DNA from: Parapedobacter sp042666505
Lineage (GTDB): Bacteria; Bacteroidota; Bacteroidia; Sphingobacteriales; Sphingobacteriaceae
Direction of reading: 5' to 3'
Assembly: GCF_042666505.1 (NCBI RefSeq)
Contig: NZ_JBHTDN010000004.1
Coordinates: forward strand, 1 to 64,000
Length of the DNA stretch: 64,000 nt
Shown here: in pieces, positions 61,865-64,000 of the stretch
How the letters are laid out: every line of letters starts with the position of its first letter
Position numbering within the stretch: position 1 is the first letter of the stretch
The notes under the pieces: model-generated
Told to the model about the DNA's origin: nothing
The model's database searches: none
The model's input: the letters and a program-made list of their open reading frames with translations, nothing else
Position numbers and translations under genes: made by a program

Positions 61865-63733
61865 TTATGAGTAAAGTTCGAAATTGTTCGCGCGGAATTC
61901 CCGCGCTTTTTCGTCCATCCCTTTTTTCACGGCTTCGGCATCTTCTATACGGTTTTCCTCGGCATATTTCCGCACGTCCTGCGTGATTTTCATGCTGCAG
62001 AAATGCGGGCCGCACATGCTGCAAAAGTGGGCGGTCTTCGCTCCTTCGGCGGGCAGTGTCTCGTCGTGGTATTCACGGGCGGTATCCGGGTCAAGCGCCA
62101 GATTGAACTGGTCTTCCCAGCGGAATTCAAACCGAGCCTTGCTCATCGCGTTATCGCGATGCTGCGCACCTGGGTGCCCTTTGGCCAGATCCGCCGCGTG
62201 TGCAGCGATCTTGTAGGTAATCACGCCGTCTTTGACGTCTTTTTTGTTGGGCAGGCCGAGGTGTTCTTTGGGTGTCACGTAACAGAGCATGGCAGTGCCG
62301 AACCAGCCGATCATTGCCGCGCCGATGGCCGACGTGATATGGTCATATCCCGGGGCAATGTCCGTGGTCAACGGGCCGAGGGTGTAAAACGGTGCCTCCT
62401 TGCATGCCGCCAGTTGTTTGTCCATGTTGGCTTTAATCAGGTGCATGGGCACATGACCGGGCCCTTCGATCATCACCTGTACATCGTGGCGCCAGGCGAT
62501 ATCGGTGAGCTCGCCCAGTGTTTCCAGCTCGGCAAACTGCGCCTCATCATTGGCGTCCGCAAGGGATCCGGGGCGCAGCCCGTCGCCCAGTGAAAAGGCG
62601 ACATCGTACCGTTTCATGATTTCGCAGATTTCTTCGAAATGGGTATATAGGAAGTTCTCTTGGTGATGGGCCAGGCACCACTTCGCCAGGATGGAGCCGC
62701 CACGCGATACAATGCCCGTGACCCGCTTGGCCGTCAGCGGCACAAAGGGTAGCCGTACCCCTGCATGGATGGTGAAATAGTCTACCCCCTGTTCGGCCTG
62801 CTCAATGAGCGTATCCCTGAAGATGTCCCAGGTGAGTTCCTCAGCCTTCCCGTTGACCTTTTCCAGCGCCTGGTAAATCGGTACGGTACCGATCGGCACC
62901 GGCGAGTTGCGGATAATCCACTCGCGGGTCTCATGGATGTTCTTGCCCGTGGAGAGATCCATCACGGTATCGGCGCCCCAACGGGTTGCCCACACCATCT
63001 TCTCCACTTCCTCTTCGATGCTCGATGTCACTGCCGAATTACCGATGTTTGCATTGATTTTCACCAGAAAATTGCGGCCAATGATCATGGGTTCCGTTTC
63101 GGGATGGTTGATGTTGGCCGGCAATACCGCCCTTCCCAGGGCGATTTCCTGCCGTACAAATTCCGGTGTAATGAATCCATTATGCACGTATGCCCCGAAA
63201 TTATGTCCTTTGTGTTGCTTCCACGCAGCGTTATCGTTACGATAGCATGCTTCCAACCGCTGGTTCTCCCGGATGGCCACAAACTCCATCTCAGGGGTGA
63301 TAGTGCCCCGGCGTGCATAGTGCATCTGCGATACATTCTTCCCCACTTTAGCCGCACGGGGCTTTGCAGGGTGTTCAAACCGTAGGTGGTCTAATGTAGG
63401 GTCAGAAAGCCGCGATTGGCCGTAACGCGAGCTGACACCTTGCAGCAATTCGGTGTCTTGGCGGTCGGCAATCCAATGTTCGCGGATTCGGGGAATGCCC
63501 TTCCGCACATCAATGTCAATGGATGGATCCGTATAGGGTCCACTGGTGTCATACACGGTCACGGGCGGGTTGTCCTCTACGTCGTTCCGGAAGCGGTCGG
63601 TGGTTTTGGAAAGTGAAATCTCGCGCATGGGCACACGGATGTCGGGTGTGCTTCCATTTACATAGATTTTCTTCGAACCGGGAAACGGTGTCCGGGTAAT
63701 GGTCGTTTCGTTGGGAAGTTTTTCAGTTTTCAT
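61865..63733 (-). CDS. thiC: Phosphomethylpyrimidine synthase
   Basis: 622 residues from ATG 63733; the upstream extension lacks homology. Converts AIR to HMP phosphate with an unusual radical-SAM reaction. The C-terminal cluster motif is FCSMCGPHFCSMK (CxxC, C), and MHYARRGTITPEMEFVAIRE, GTVPIYQALEKVNGKAEELT and GPGHVPMHLI are conserved. Normal length. Confidence 0.97.
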   Translation of the reverse strand: MKTEKLPNETTITRTPFPGSKKIYVNGSTPDIRVPMREISLSKTTDRFRNDVEDNPPVTVYDTSGPYTDPSIDIDVRKGIPRIREHWIADRQDTELLQGVSSRYGQSRLSDPTLDHLRFEHPAKPRAAKVGKNVSQMHYARRGTITPEMEFVAIRENQRLEACYRNDNAAWKQHKGHNFGAYVHNGFITPEFVRQEIALGRAVLPANINHPETEPMIIGRNFLVKINANIGNSAVTSSIEEEVEKMVWATRWGADTVMDLSTGKNIHETREWIIRNSPVPIGTVPIYQALEKVNGKAEELTWDIFRDTLIEQAEQGVDYFTIHAGVRLPFVPLTAKRVTGIVSRGGSILAKWCLAHHQENFLYTHFEEICEIMKRYDVAFSLGDGLRPGSLADANDEAQFAELETLGELTDIAWRHDVQVMIEGPGHVPMHLIKANMDKQLAACKEAPFYTLGPLTTDIAPGYDHITSAIGAAMIGWFGTAMLCYVTPKEHLGLPNKKDVKDGVITYKIAAHAADLAKGHPGAQHRDNAMSKARFEFRWEDQFNLALDPDTAREYHDETLPAEGAKTAHFCSMCGPHFCSMKITQDVRKYAEENRIEDAEAVKKGMDEKAREFRANNFELYS

Positions 63734-63759
63734 AGCGGTTGTTGTTTGACGATATTGCC

Positions 63760-63963
63760 TTATCCCCCTTGGGCCGCTTTGACGACGATAATCCGATCGT
63801 TGGGCTGGAGTACGGTGATATCCCACTGTTTTCGGGGAATGACGGTTTCATTAACGGCCACGGCCGTGCCTTTAGGTTGCTGGGCACCGTAATCTCGCAA
63901 CACGTTTGCGAGCGTGATTCCCGGATGAACTTGAACTTTTTGTTGATTGATAATGATTTCCAT
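63760..63963 (-). CDS. thiS: Sulfur carrier protein ThiS
   Basis: 67 residues, ubiquitin-like fold, ending in the required Gly-Gly (RIIVVKAAQGG). AVAVNETVIPRKQWDITVLQ is typical. The glycine end is thiocarboxylated via ThiF. First visible gene of the operon. Confidence 0.95.
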   Translation of the reverse strand: MEIIINQQKVQVHPGITLANVLRDYGAQQPKGTAVAVNETVIPRKQWDITVLQPNDRIIVVKAAQGG

Positions 63964-63966
63964 AAC

Positions 63967-63986
63967 GGCATATATTCACTTATGCC
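63967..63986 (-). promoter_or_regulatory. Hairpin just upstream of thiS
   Basis: GGCATA pairs with TATGCC around an 8-base loop, ending four bases before the thiS ATG. It may be the last part of a TPP riboswitch expression platform, but the aptamer would lie beyond the window edge, so this is only a hint. Confidence 0.3.
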
Positions 63987-64000
63987 TTAGGAAGCCACCG

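Noticed and set aside
63987..64000. Possible TPP riboswitch upstream of thiS
   Set aside because: Only the last 14 bases before the window edge remain beyond the hairpin. The CUGAGA and ACCUGAUC-type core segments are not in the window.

Overview
The window is a piece of a Bacteroidota chromosome, most likely from the Sphingobacteriales. Three things point there: promoter boxes of the type TAnnTTTG with an upstream TTG/TTTG; families typical of that phylum (a TonB-linked type outer-membrane beta-barrel protein, DUF5684, DUF5908, a lamin-tail surface protein, and a thi operon with a ThiF-rhodanese fusion); and gene order. Species cannot be named from the sequence alone. No tRNA, CRISPR array, insertion sequence, integrase or transposase was found.

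Region 1 (1-24486). After the 3' part of a 5S rRNA gene and its terminator comes one long plus-strand operon for an extracellular contractile injection system (eCIS, the Afp/PVC/AlgoCIS type of phage-tail-like particle). Order: cap/terminator (Pvc16/DUF4255), sheath, two tube proteins, DUF5908 mini-protein, LysM-like tube-spike adaptor, VgrG-like spike, PAAR tip, gp25-like and J-like baseplate proteins, an Afp12-like baseplate protein, a 1207-residue protein with a repeat-rich C-terminus, tape measure, a two-enzyme peptidoglycan hydrolase, a DUF4157 protein with an OmpA-like tail, small ORFs, a putative zinc-metalloprotease cargo, and the AAA+ ATPase that usually closes such loci. The structural set looks complete. 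The 19.9-23.1 kb stretch is the variable cargo part and the most novel section.

Region 2 (24489-28296, minus). A short operon: lamin-tail surface protein, SDR-type dehydrogenase, YebC-family protein, and a protein with six GFKPRFK repeats whose start overlaps the yebC stop.

Region 3 (28442-47593). Mostly housekeeping and envelope genes on both strands: asd, a repeat-rich surface protein, pncA, a large outer-membrane beta-barrel protein, a TetR regulator with a GH3 hexosaminidase, a GH10-like lipoprotein/hydrolase, DUF2752 and DUF5684 membrane proteins, L-serine dehydratase, an MBL-fold hydrolase, an S41 protease, lipB, hflX, lipA, a bestrophin-like channel and an MGMT. Several genes have the -7 box only 4-5 bases before the start codon, suggesting leaderless mRNAs.

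Region 4 (47846-57598). An AddA-like helicase-nuclease and an AddB-like nuclease are separated by about 3.5 kb holding an unknown gene, gene debris, a frameshifted pseudogene and a Fic-winged-helix gene preceded by four regularly spaced GCGGAG boxes around its promoter.

Region 5 (57604-63963, minus). Thiamin biosynthesis operon thiS-thiC-tenI-like-thiE-thiG-thiH-thiF(rhodanese); thiS begins 37 bases from the window edge, so any TPP riboswitch lies outside.
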